Below are positions 10,749 to 21,676 of a stretch of 64,000 nucleotides of DNA, in pieces. The stretch spans positions 90,193 to 154,192 of the forward strand of contig JALBYF010000045.1 of assembly GCA_023212725.1 (NCBI GenBank), given 5' to 3'. The notes beneath the pieces were generated by a model that was not told where the DNA came from, did not search any database, and saw only the letters and a program-made list of their open reading frames with translations. Position numbers and translations under genes: made by a program. Every line of letters starts with the position of its first letter. The first letter of the stretch is position 1. Source of the DNA: Tranzscheliella williamsii. Taxonomy: Eukaryota; Basidiomycota; Ustilaginomycetes; Ustilaginales; Ustilaginaceae.

Positions 10749-12038
10749 ATGAGGATGTCGACCAAGACGAGCCAAGATGTTGCTGTCAACGCTGAGCGAC
10801 AGCGTCAGATCGCTCGCCGGAAGGAACAGAACAGAAACGCACAACGTCGGCTCCGAGAGCGCAAGGAAGAATATACGATGCAGCTTGAAGGACAGCTTGC
10901 TGAACTTCATCGCCGCAATCAAAGGCACGAGGAGGAGAGCCACCTTTTGAGGGAGGCACTGGCCCGCATGCGAGCCGAGAATCTTGCCCTCACTCAGCGA
11001 CTAGCTATGTTGCAACAATCCGCCTCCCCAGTTCAAGCCAGCCTTCCTGAACTTCAACGAGCTTCCATCGACCTAGGTGTCAAATCGTTCGCAAGCGATC
11101 AGCCATCGCAGTCGCGCATTCGGTCGCAGAGTGCAACTGACACGATAGGTACGACCAGCCACACCTCGTGGCCTACTGCTTCTCAGCCTTCCGCCTACCC
11201 TGAGCCATCCTTTCATCCGTCGATGATACCTCACGATGCCCATCAGTTCTTGATGTCGCAGTCCGCACAACTGAGCTTTCCTACCGCGGCCGCAAACGGC
11301 CTGACACTGACCACCACCGCCCTCTCAGACAGTGCGGATGCTTCTTCGCCGGGCAGCGGTGCCGCTTCGCCCTTTTCACAACGACGTGCGAGCGTTACGC
11401 CGAGTCCATTCCAAACCCGAGGCCGCCTGTCGCGTGACGACTCCGGACAAACTGATGATACAGCCATATCTATGCATGCGGACACGGACGTGACAGCGAA
11501 GCTACATGTTGCTGGCAACACCACGTCGCCGACATCGTTTGGCAACGTTTCGAGAGGTGCTCCCCTTGCAAGCAATGGCCGCCAATCACTAGGCACGTCA
11601 CGTGCTCAGCCATCCGATACCACCGCAGCCAACTGTGTGGACAGCTTTGGCACGAACTCTCATCTCTGGACTGCCGATAGACCAAATAAGTCGTCGCGTG
11701 AGTCTGATGTAGACTTTGCGGCGTCGTGGATGTCGTCGGCGAACGACAGCACCGGGCAGCTAAGTTTGTCTGATATCCACATTTCGGACCTGCCCCCAGC
11801 ATCCAAGGCGCTTGGTATAACGCCAGGTGCCCTCGGTTTGGCCAACGGCGACCACGCTGGCAGCACTGGCGGCGATGGGTGGACCATTTCACCTTGGATC
11901 AACATGGTCTCTTCGCCATCTACCGGGTTTGCAAGTGGTGGCGAACGCACCGAAAAGGAGACGTTTGACCACCGCAAGTCTCTGGCGTCCCGACGAGGTT
12001 TCTCAGGTAGCCTTCAGCTCGAAACCGCTCTTCTTTGA
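10749..12038 (+). CDS. bZIP transcription factor, AP-1/Pap1-like
   Basis: The 429-residue protein has a basic region at residues 23-40 (RRKEQNRNAQRRLRERKE) followed by a leucine-zipper coiled coil to about residue 90. The Gln-Asn-Arg-x-Ala-Gln core resembles the fungal Pap1/Yap family, but the usual Phe before the last Arg is Leu here. The rest is Ser/Thr/Pro-rich and presumably regulatory, without the paired cysteine-rich redox domains of true Yap1/Pap1, so an oxidative-stress role cannot be assumed. Two ATGs lie close together (10749 and 10755), and I use the first. The gene is a single exon ending with TGA at 12038. It should be nuclear and bind DNA as a dimer. Confidence 0.9.
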   Translation: MRMSTKTSQDVAVNAERQRQIARRKEQNRNAQRRLRERKEEYTMQLEGQLAELHRRNQRHEEESHLLREALARMRAENLALTQRLAMLQQSASPVQASLPELQRASIDLGVKSFASDQPSQSRIRSQSATDTIGTTSHTSWPTASQPSAYPEPSFHPSMIPHDAHQFLMSQSAQLSFPTAAANGLTLTTTALSDSADASSPGSGAASPFSQRRASVTPSPFQTRGRLSRDDSGQTDDTAISMHADTDVTAKLHVAGNTTSPTSFGNVSRGAPLASNGRQSLGTSRAQPSDTTAANCVDSFGTNSHLWTADRPNKSSRESDVDFAASWMSSANDSTGQLSLSDIHISDLPPASKALGITPGALGLANGDHAGSTGGDGWTISPWINMVSSPSTGFASGGERTEKETFDHRKSLASRRGFSGSLQLETALL

Positions 12039-12588
12039 TAGCGATGCAATCCCCAGAGCGCACAGTTTTCAAAACGATGCTACCGATCTACTTCTTTGGC
12101 CATCCACCTCAGGGAATCCGTTTCTCGGCTTTGCCTTATTGCACCTAGCGCCGGCTAGACTTCATACCTGGTCATCTACTCCTGGAACTGGATGACTCGG
12201 ACGCTCTTTCTTCGCAATCACTTTGGCCTCGTACAAGTCACGACGGCAAGTCACGACGGCTATGGAAAGCCTCCGCTTGCCGATTTCTGTGGCAGCGACG
12301 TGGTCACCACAGGTCTGCTAATGCATGCCTTCCACGTACCGACACCCTGGCCCCGATCCGGGCGTGTCATCAGGTTAGCATTTTGTCGATGCATCGCAGC
12401 AAGTCACTGTAACAATATCAACATACACCTTCTATTTTGCACTCCCTATGTTCTGTTTCACTTTACGATCTGACCCTGTCTGTATCACCTCGGCATTACA
12501 CTCTTGGCCAAGCCGCGTGTCCCCTTGCTACTTTCCGTTCACCGGTCTGCCCCCTCTAGCGTCGCATTTGCATGGTTGTTGTCTCTAA

Positions 12589-12633
12589 ATATACTCGTAT
12601 GGGAGACGTCTCTCGATATACTCGTGGGAGACG
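12589..12633 (+). repeat. Near-perfect direct repeat, two copies
   Basis: ATATACTCGT(AT)GGGAGACG occurs at 12589-12608 and again at 12616-12633, the second copy lacking an internal AT. The spacing between copies is 7 bases. Confidence 0.85.
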
Positions 12634-12895
12634 TTGCGGTTATGCAATGACATTATGTACAAACAAGCCGCGCTTGTTATCCCGTTTGCCACTTGATGAA
12701 TGTGCCTTCATGAGTGAGGGCGAGCCGGCCTCTTGCGCCACATCTCCGACCCATTTGTGATTGTAGTTGTAGATTCTCGGGGTGCCATCCATCAAAACAG
12801 CCCGTGTTTTCATCAATTTCGTAACCAGGAAACAGCATGTTAGATTTGATGTCACAAAAATTTCCTTTGACGGTGCAAATAAGGCCGGCCCGCTC

Positions 12896-12973
12896 CGGCA
12901 ATACGGCAGCATCGGTCTGTGAAAGCGGCGCCTGTCGATCGATGTCGGCGGCGCTCTATTCCCCGTATTGCCG
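12896..12973. repeat. Inverted repeat upstream of the thiolase
   Basis: CGGCAATACGG at 12896-12906 is the exact reverse complement of CCGTATTGCCG at 12963-12973, separated by 56 bases. It could be a split binding site for a dimeric regulator or chance. Confidence 0.8.
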
Positions 12974-13176
12974 ACTGAGCCAGCCACGCTGTACAAGAAT
13001 GCTACACTGAGCTCGGCTTGTTCTTGCCTTCGCCTTTGCCACCTTCTGCCCGGTAGCACTTGTTCCTCAAAACCATCGCCTTTGTCGCCACTAGCTTTAG
13101 TGTCGCTTTCGCGCAATCCCACCTCTATTGGGTCCTATCATTCTTCTGCTCGCTCACGGATCGTACGTTCTACATC

Positions 13177-14364
13177 ATGGCTAGTCAAGCATTCATTGTA
13201 GCCGCCAAGCGCACTCCCTTTGGTGCGTTCGGCGGTAAGCTTTCGGGCTTTACTGCGGCGCAGCTTGGCGGGTTGGCGTCCAAGGCGGCGCTGGAGACGC
13301 TTCCGGCTGGCACGCCGGTGGATGCGACTATCTTTGGCAACGTGCATGCGTCGGACAATGCGGCGGCGTATCTTTCGCGCCACGTTGGGCACCACGCCGG
13401 GCTGCCGGTTACCGTGCCTGCGTTGACGGTGAACCGGCTGTGCGGCTCGGGCTTCCAGGCGGTGATCAACGCGGTGCACGAGATTCGACTGGGCGACAGC
13501 AACGTAGTGCTGACCGGGGGTACGGAGAGCATGTCGCAGGCGCCGTATACGCTGTCCGGCGTGCGGTTTGGCAACCGGCGGTACGGGCAGGACTTGAAGC
13601 TGGTCGACTCGCTCGCGGCTGCGCTGACGGACATGGTGCCGACGCCGACGCCGATGGGCATTACTGCGGAGAATCTGGCGGTCAAGTACGGCATCTCGCG
13701 GCAGCAGTGTGACGAGTATGCGCTGCAGTCGCAGCAGCGCTACCAGGCGGCGCTTGCGGACGGTGCGTTCCAGGACGAAATTGTGCCGGTAGAGGTCAAG
13801 GCGGGCAAGGCGACCGAGACGCTCTCGGCGGACGAGCATCCACGCGCCAAGACGACGATCGAGAGTCTGGCCAAGCTGCCGAGCGTGTTCAAGAAGGAAG
13901 GCACCGTGAGCGCCGGCAATGCCTCGGGCATCTGCGACGGTGCCGCTGCCAACATTGTCGCCTCGGAGGCGGCGGTCAAGCAGCACGGCCTGACGCCGCT
14001 CGCCCGCGTCGTCGCCTACGGCGTCACCGCCTGCGAGCCCACACTGATGGGCATCGGCCCCGTCGAAGCCGCCCGCCTCGCCCTCCGCCGCGCCAACCTC
14101 TCGCTCGCCCAGATGGACATCATCGAACTCAACGAGGCCTTCGCCGCCCAGTTCCTCTCAGTCCAAAAGGAACTCGACCTTGACCCCGCCAAAACCAACC
14201 TCTTCGGCGGCGCCATCGCCCTCGGTCACCCGCTCGGCGCCTCCGGCGCCCGCATCCTCTCCAACCTCGCCCACAATCTCCACCGCCTCGACAAAAAGTA
14301 CGCCCTCGGCATGGCTTGCATCGGCGGCGGCCAAGGCATCGCCGTCGTCCTCGAGCGCGCCTAG
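13177..14364 (+). CDS. 3-Ketoacyl-CoA / acetyl-CoA C-acyltransferase (ACAA2-like)
   Basis: The 395-residue thiolase cleaves 3-ketoacyl-CoA to acetyl-CoA and a shortened acyl-CoA, the last step of beta-oxidation, or condenses acetyl-CoA in reverse. The first in-frame ATG at 13177 begins MASQAF, matching the family start. Active-site features are intact: Cys89 in NRLCGSGF, NEAF, His351 in GHPLG and Cys381 in ACIGGGQG. The sequence resembles animal mitochondrial ACAA2 more than peroxisomal fungal Pot1: the ACAA2-type segments ALTVNRLCGSGFQ and SGFQAV-like blocks are shared, and the C-terminus (ERA) is not a PTS1 signal. As in ACAA2, no obvious cleaved presequence is present. A mitochondrial location is inferred. 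Single exon. Confidence 0.95.
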   Translation: MASQAFIVAAKRTPFGAFGGKLSGFTAAQLGGLASKAALETLPAGTPVDATIFGNVHASDNAAAYLSRHVGHHAGLPVTVPALTVNRLCGSGFQAVINAVHEIRLGDSNVVLTGGTESMSQAPYTLSGVRFGNRRYGQDLKLVDSLAAALTDMVPTPTPMGITAENLAVKYGISRQQCDEYALQSQQRYQAALADGAFQDEIVPVEVKAGKATETLSADEHPRAKTTIESLAKLPSVFKKEGTVSAGNASGICDGAAANIVASEAAVKQHGLTPLARVVAYGVTACEPTLMGIGPVEAARLALRRANLSLAQMDIIELNEAFAAQFLSVQKELDLDPAKTNLFGGAIALGHPLGASGARILSNLAHNLHRLDKKYALGMACIGGGQGIAVVLERA

Positions 14365-14691
14365 TCCGCGCCGCCCCTCCCTCACAGTCGGTAACGCGAG
14401 TCCCGCCGATCGATCCACTTCCCTCGCCGTTCGCTCCTACCTCCCTGTCTCGCGCCCGCATTCGAACCTAGTACTGAAATCAAACTACAATTACTCTAGA
14501 TCGTGGTTTGTGTTGATAGTACCCGCGATGGAGTAGCACGGAAACTACAGCGGGGTGGCAGCCTAGGCGTGTAGCACAGGGGACGCTTGATGCTGCTGGC
14601 CAGGCGGTGGGCGACGCTGGGTTGGTCGCTGGGTGGATAAAGGGGATAGCCGGGGTCCGCACGGTTACATGCGGGCCGGCTGGCCTGCTAG
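14365..14691. other. Convergent 3' flanks of thiolase and TPI genes
   Basis: This 327-base stretch separates two convergent genes and presumably holds both 3' UTRs and polyadenylation sites. Nothing else is seen. Confidence 0.6.
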
Positions 14692-16086
<1,395 letters not shown>

Positions 16087-16860
16087 ATGTCTTGGCAAGC
16101 ATACGTCGACACCAACCTTGTTGGCACTGGCAAGATCAGCCAGGCTGCCATTATCGGTCTCAAGGGCGGCGTCTGGGCCACCAGTGCTGATTTCAACGTA
16201 AGTCTCCCCAGCGCCCCGTCCACCTGCGCGCAGCCCAGTCGCCGTGCAGAGACGGCTTGCACACGGGCCGAGCGGATAGCGCAGCACCGCACCGTGTTGC
16301 TTCCGTAAGGCAGCGCAGTGGAGCGGCCGTGCGTGCGTGCAAGTCGACGTTGCTCAAGAAAAGGCTCCCTGCTCCGCCTACGCCGGGTAGACCGCCGGGG
16401 ATGGTCGCACGTCGGTGTCGAAGTGGCCTCACTTGCTGACTCGTACCTCTCCTCCTACCCCTGCGAACGTCGATGTGGTTGTACGTTACTACCCGCGTCG
16501 GATAGGTCTCGCCCGAGGAGCAGAGGGCGATCATTGCTGGCTTCGACGACCCTTCTCCGTTGCAGGCCGGGGGCGTGCGCGTGCACGGCCAGAAGTTCTT
16601 CGCGCTGGGCGTCTCGCCCAAGACCATTTACGGCAAGCAGGGAGTGAGTATGCTGTGGGCGGTTCGCGCCGTTGCAGCGAGTCATGCTGACCCTGGCCCT
16701 TGCTCTCCATTCTGCGTCGTGCCGGCAGGGCGACGGGCTCGTCGCGGTCAAGACCAACCAGGCCGTGCTGGTGTGCATCTACCACGCGCCGATCGTCCCC
16801 GGCGACGCCAACAAGGTTGCCGAGGGCCTCGGCGACTACCTCATCAGCACCGGCTACTAG
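16087..16860 (+). CDS. Profilin
   Basis: Profilin binds monomeric actin and proline-rich proteins such as formins, feeding actin filament growth at hyphal tips. Three exons were assembled: 16087-16197, 16506-16643 and 16729-16860, all joined in phase 0 by introns of 308 and 85 bp with GTAAGT and GTGAGT donors. The spliced protein is 126 residues, the same as yeast profilin. It begins MSWQAYVD, has the VWATS segment, the GQKF core strand, and ends with the helix reading DYLISTGY. The N- and C-terminal aromatic residues (Trp3, Tyr6, Tyr126) that form the poly-proline groove are present. Confidence 0.97.
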
Positions 16861-17052
16861 ACAACCCCCCCACGAGTTTGTACTGTAGCCCCCCACCCAT
16901 CCAACCTGGCGCACCACCGCCTCCTGCCTGTGCTGGGCGCGGCCAAGTCCACAGGCCCAAGCGGTACTGCTGGCGTCGCGGCAAGTGTGCGTATGTGTGG
17001 CAGTAGGGTCGCATGCTCTAGGGTGCGCGCGGCGGATGGTACAAATACAGGG

Positions 17053-20000
17053 TTACGTGGGGGGGGCAGCGGCCAGCGCGGCCTCGTCGAGGGGTACGAC
17101 GACGGTGGAGCCGTCGGGGAGGGTGCGCTGGAGCATGCCGTGCGGGGTGGGTTCGACCTCGGTGGGGATGCCGGGGCCGAGGGGAGCGTGGCTCGAGGTG
17201 ACCGCGGCGAATTCGGAGCCGGCGCGCGAGGGGGGCGTCGTGTCGGTGTCGGCTTCGAGGTGGCCGAGCGAGGGGCGGCGGGCGTGTGCGCGCGCGACGA
17301 CGTCGGACGGCGGCGACATGCTCGCCCCGTCGAGCAGGTCCGCGTAGGCACCCGTGCCCGTGCCCGCCACGTCGGTTAGCTCGTCGTCGTCGTCGTCGCT
17401 CCCGTGGCCGTGCTGCTCGTCGTCGTCTTCGCCGTCGTCTTCGCCGTCGTCGTGGTACTCGCGCCGGAACTGCGCCGACCAGTCCGCCGGCGTCAGGTTC
17501 TCGCCAAACGGATTCGCACCGCGCCCGTCCGCCGCTGACGAGGTAAAGTCGAACGCTGCGCCCGCCCCGCCCGCCGCCTCGCTCGGGTCCGCAAACGGCC
17601 CCCACTCGTCATCGTCGCCCAGCTCCCCGCTGCCGCGATCCAACCCGCGCCCCGGCGCAAACGCATCGTCGAAGCCGCCGCCGCTTTCCTGGTCCGCACC
17701 GGCTGCTCCGCGCTTCATCTCGCTCGAGAGCCAGGACGCCTCCTCGTCGCTGTCGTCGTCGTCCGACCCGCCAGCGTTGCCAATCTGCGACGAGAGGTAG
17801 CTCGCAAACGAGCTGCTCCCGGCGCCGCCCATGCCAGCGTCGTCATCATCGTCAGCGCCGCTCCCAAACGACATCGACGTCCCCTCGTGGCCCCGGTTGA
17901 ACGCCAGCGGCCCGCCCTCTTTCTCGCGGATTTCCTCCAGCGTCTCCGCCACCACCTGCCGCCACTCGTCGCGTTCGGTGAAGGCCTGCACAGGCCGGGC
18001 TACCTCGAGCGGATACCGCTCCAGCAGCTTGACCGTCTCCTCGGCGATCAGGTTCATATGACCCATGTAGCCCAGCCGAATCCGCCGCGGCCCCGCAACG
18101 GACTCCTCGTTCCGGCTTCGCCCATCGACAATGCGCGTAGTCAAATAACCCTGCTCGAAGACGGCGACGGTCAGCTTCCGGTTGAGGCCGACATCCATGC
18201 GCCCGTTGAAGCACTGCTGCAGAATGTCGTAGACGACGTTGTGCAAGAAATTGTTCCACGGGTACTCAAAGAAGAGGCCAAGCAGCGAGGGCAAGATGCC
18301 GCACTCGAGGAATTTCTTCTTGAGAAGGTCTCCCACCACATACTCTTTGCCTTCGTCGATCGGGCTTGGTGGGCCCGACAGGCGTGGAGAAGTGAGTTCG
18401 GCAAGGGACAGCCCGGAAAGGGCGCTGGAGAGCGGGTCTGGCTCTTGCTTGCCCAAGTCGGAGCTTGCCGTGGCCGCCACCGCGTCGTCGCAATCAGGTT
18501 GGGTGCCAGGACCCTTCTCGCCAAGCGACACCTCGTTGAGCAGCGCCTCGTCGTCAGCCTCGTCAGTGGTATCGGTCGAGGCGCCGGTGCTCGACTTGTC
18601 CCGCCCATGTTGAGATACACCCACCTGCAGAGAGGAAGCGTCCTCGGCCTGCTGCTCTCCATCAACAGCACCTTCTGGTGTAAGATCTGCCTCGTCCTGC
18701 GAGTGGCTGCTGGACTGTTGACTCGCTTGACGGCCTCCGTGGCCTGAAACCGGCGTGTCTGCGTCAAAGTTGAGATCGGCCGCCGCCGAGGCGTCGCCCA
18801 GCTCGGGCCCGTCGCCGCCCTGCAGCGTCCGGGCCAAGGTCTGAAGGCCTTCCAAGCCGCCGGTCAGGACACCGTCTTGAGAATACTGGGGCCCTTCGCC
18901 GGGGCCGCGGTTGAGCAGCGCCATGTTAGAGCAATGCAACAGCTCGGCATACAGCTCTGTGATCCGGTAGCGCTCAAAGGTGAGAGGAGACAAGTCGCCG
19001 ACCGAGGTAGGTATCTGAATTTGCTGGTCGCGAGGCTCGTTGACGAGTTGCTGGAAGTCGCTCAGACGTTCGGAAAGCACCGTGAGCATGGGCCCGAGGT
19101 GGACGAGGCCCATCTTGTCGACGATTTCGGACATCGCCTCCTCCATCCCCTGCACGTCTTCCTCCTCCTCGTCAAGCGCGGCTACGTCATCTTTGTCGGT
19201 CTTGCCCGCGTCTTCCGCTTCCGCTTCCGTATCCGAAGCAGTGGCGGATCGCTGGGTCGCCTCTTCTTCCTCTTTTTTGTGCAACCTCCTTTCCGTTAGC
19301 TCGCCTTGGCGCTTCACAAGATGGTTATGGAGGGTTCGCAAGAGATGCTGTTCAAAGTAGTCGCTGTTGTTCTTCCGGATGAGCTCGATAAAGACGCCGA
19401 TGCAGGTGACGAGCGTTGAGCTGCACGTCTCGGCGGTGACCGGCACGGTGGGCGCCGTGACGGGTGGGAAAAAGTTATCCGGTCGAATTGTGGCGGTGGA
19501 GTCACGGTGGTCCGCTATGCCGGGACTTCGAGATTCCGAGGCAGGGAACTCTCGCGGATTCAACGGTCGGGCGAAGGACTCATCGTCGTCGTCATCATCT
19601 TCCAGAGCGGAGTCTGCTAGGGCATCGTCTTCGGGAAGCGAGGCCAGACCTGAATGATCGTGCCGCGAAGAGGGCTTGCGAAGGTCCTGCAAAGAGAGCT
19701 GCGCCAGTTGCTCGTCGGCTACGTCGGTGAGGCGTCGATGCAGCTGTCTGGGCATCTGTGAATCGAGCATAAATCCGACCATTTTGCGTACGATGGCGTC
19801 GCTTGCCAGTTCGCGTACCAGTCTGTTGTTGATGCCCGTCGGGTTCTCCTGGCCGTCGGCCTGCTCCTGGCTCTGACCCTGGTTGAGGGCAGCGGGCGAG
19901 GGGGCGGAAAGGGCGATAATCGCTTTAAGCAGTTCCGAGACCGTGTTGTGGACGTCGACCGAGTGATTGGGCGCTAGAAGCTCCACGGTCCTAGGTATCA

Positions 20001-20966
20001 AATCCTGGGTAGAGAGCCAGTCGATTATACCGGTGGCCGGCACGAGCGGACGCAAAGTCTCCTCCATCTGAATGATCCTAAAGAGCAGGTCGACAACGGC
20101 AGGTGTCTCGAGATGTGCGACGAAGCGCTCGACAATGCGAGGCTGTTGTTTGATAAACTCGAGCATCTCTACTGGCTTCCTTTCGAGATAGGCGCCGTTG
20201 ACCTTGGCCCAGTAGCCAGCCAGTACCCCGCGTCCAGGTCCGTTGTCGAGAGCGCTGGTTGCACGGAGCCTTCCGTCGTTGTCTGTTTCAGACTCGGACG
20301 ACGGCGTACTGTCGTTCGAATTCGCGTTGATGGCCGAGGCAAAGTCGGGAACGTTGGCAATGCTGAGATGCGGCGAGGGAGATGTAGAGGAAGAAGAGGA
20401 CGAGCCGGGCGTTGCATTTTCTGCGAAGAGGGGGTGCGAATGCATTGGTAGAGGTGCTTGTGAAGGCGCCGGGTGTGACGTGAGGATGGCATTCCAGAAA
20501 GGTACCAGATACTCTTGCGATTCCGAGAAGATGGCATCGACAATGGGCCATACTTCGCTGCAGCTGAGCACCTCCGAGGCGACATAGGGGTACTTGAACT
20601 TGACTTTTTCTTCCCACTCCTTGCCGCCCGTGCCACCGACGGTCGCTGTGCCGACGACATGGTCCATCAACCTCTTGACGATGCGGGGCTGCCGAAGGTA
20701 GTCGAAGAGTTTCTGGTTCTGAGACTTGCATTCCTGGAGGAGATCATCTTCGTCGAGCACATCCTCGAGCGTCACATTGGGCTTGTCCAGAAGCGTCTCC
20801 AATGTGGACACTGACGAGAATCCGAATCTCCACTGTTCGAGAGCCGAGCGAGGGTAGAAGGCCAAGAGACAAGTCCCAAGCAGGTCAGAACTGGTTCTGC
20901 TTGACGCTACTTGTACGAGAAGCAACGAGGCAGGAACTGGCGGCTGAACGGGACACTTACAAACAT
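17053..20966 (-). CDS. SAPS-domain protein phosphatase regulatory subunit (Sit4/PP6 associated)
   Basis: Homologue of yeast Sap155/185/190 and animal PP6R, regulatory subunits for the Sit4/PP6 catalytic phosphatase in cell-cycle and TOR-linked control. The frame is open upstream to 21387, but the first 185 codons are intron and leader read-through. The true start is a 6-nt exon, ATGTTT at 20966-20961, joined across a 128-bp intron (20960-20833, GTAAGT donor, AACAG acceptor) to exon 2 at 20832. This gives an N-terminus reading MFWRFGF, which is how SAPS proteins usually begin. The product is 1261 residues. The SAPS domain covers roughly the first 900 residues (VTLEDVLDEDDLLQE near residue 18, then helical repeats with acidic inserts). 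The C-terminal third is acidic and Gly/Ser-rich. Expected in cytosol and nucleus. Confidence 0.92.
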
Positions 20967-21676
20967 GACTGAATATGCTTGCCTGATGGTGATTTTGTAC
21001 GAAAGCGCAGGGCGAGAATGCTACAGAGTGTTTGACGGAAGCTATGCTGAGAACGTTGCGCAACGGGCAGACAGAAGGAGGAGCTGGGATGTTAGACCGG
21101 GTGTGTGGGCGATGCCGCGCGGCGTTATGGGAGATGTACAGATGAGTCGCCGGGACGAGCTGAGGGTGGCGAGCGCAGATGGAGGGTGTCGGGGCCGGGC
21201 GGGTTAGGCTTGCGCCGTGGTCGTGGGCGGCCGTGGCGACAGTGACGAGGTCTAGCGAGCCGCTCGTCTGTTCGGTGCGAGAGATGTGCTTGGAGCAGAG
21301 ACAAGCCAGCCTGGGTTCGGCGGACTGCTGTTGGGCGAGGCCGTGTCGCCGCTGCCACTCCTCTTTTTTGGCCAAAATGGCCGACACTTGAAGCGTGTCG
21401 CCGTCGATCGGTTTCGCAATTTTAATCCTGCGAGCCGTATCGCTCTATCGCCGTATAGCATCCCACTCTCTACAATCTCCCGATCTGCTTGTCCCATTTC
21501 AATCCACATGATCTAACAGCTTAGGCATGCCTTTCCCTACGCCCATCCTTTTTCCTATCTCACTCTGTGACACCGCGACCTACTAACACACATCTTGAGA
21601 AATACAGGATAATTCACAAATTGTCATGTGGCCTTCTACGAGACAGGAACGATGACAGTGTAACAGACAGCAAGAT
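20967..21676. other. Promoter of the SAPS gene and 3' flank of the MYST gene
   Basis: Minus-strand leader of the SAPS gene followed by the 3' end of the MYST gene. The open frame across 21000-21387 is attributed to chance continuation of the SAPS reading frame upstream of its 6-nt exon. Nothing else is seen. Confidence 0.5.

Larger units (their letters stand above)
12039..13176. other. Intergenic region with repeats; thiolase promoter
   Basis: No gene is seen. Two short structures stand out: a direct repeat at 12589-12633 and an 11-bp inverted repeat with arms at 12896-12906 and 12963-12973, the latter about 200 bases before the thiolase start. The thiolase frame stays open upstream to 13060 but with no ATG, so that part is treated as leader. 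Confidence 0.6.

Noticed and set aside
13060..13176. Hydrophobic N-terminal extension of the thiolase resembling a signal peptide
   Set aside because: It has no ATG and the family starts at MASQAF, so it is leader sequence.
13138..13986. Minus-strand 282-codon frame opposite the thiolase
   Set aside because: Arg/His-rich antisense frame caused by high GC in the thiolase coding strand; no domain.
17887..18747. Plus-strand 286-codon frame opposite the SAPS gene
   Set aside because: Antisense shadow of a clearly conserved protein.
20967..21387. Extra N-terminal 185 residues of the SAPS protein from an ATG at 21387
   Set aside because: They cross a good intron and have none of the SAPS N-terminal features. 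The 6-nt exon model restores MFWRFGF.
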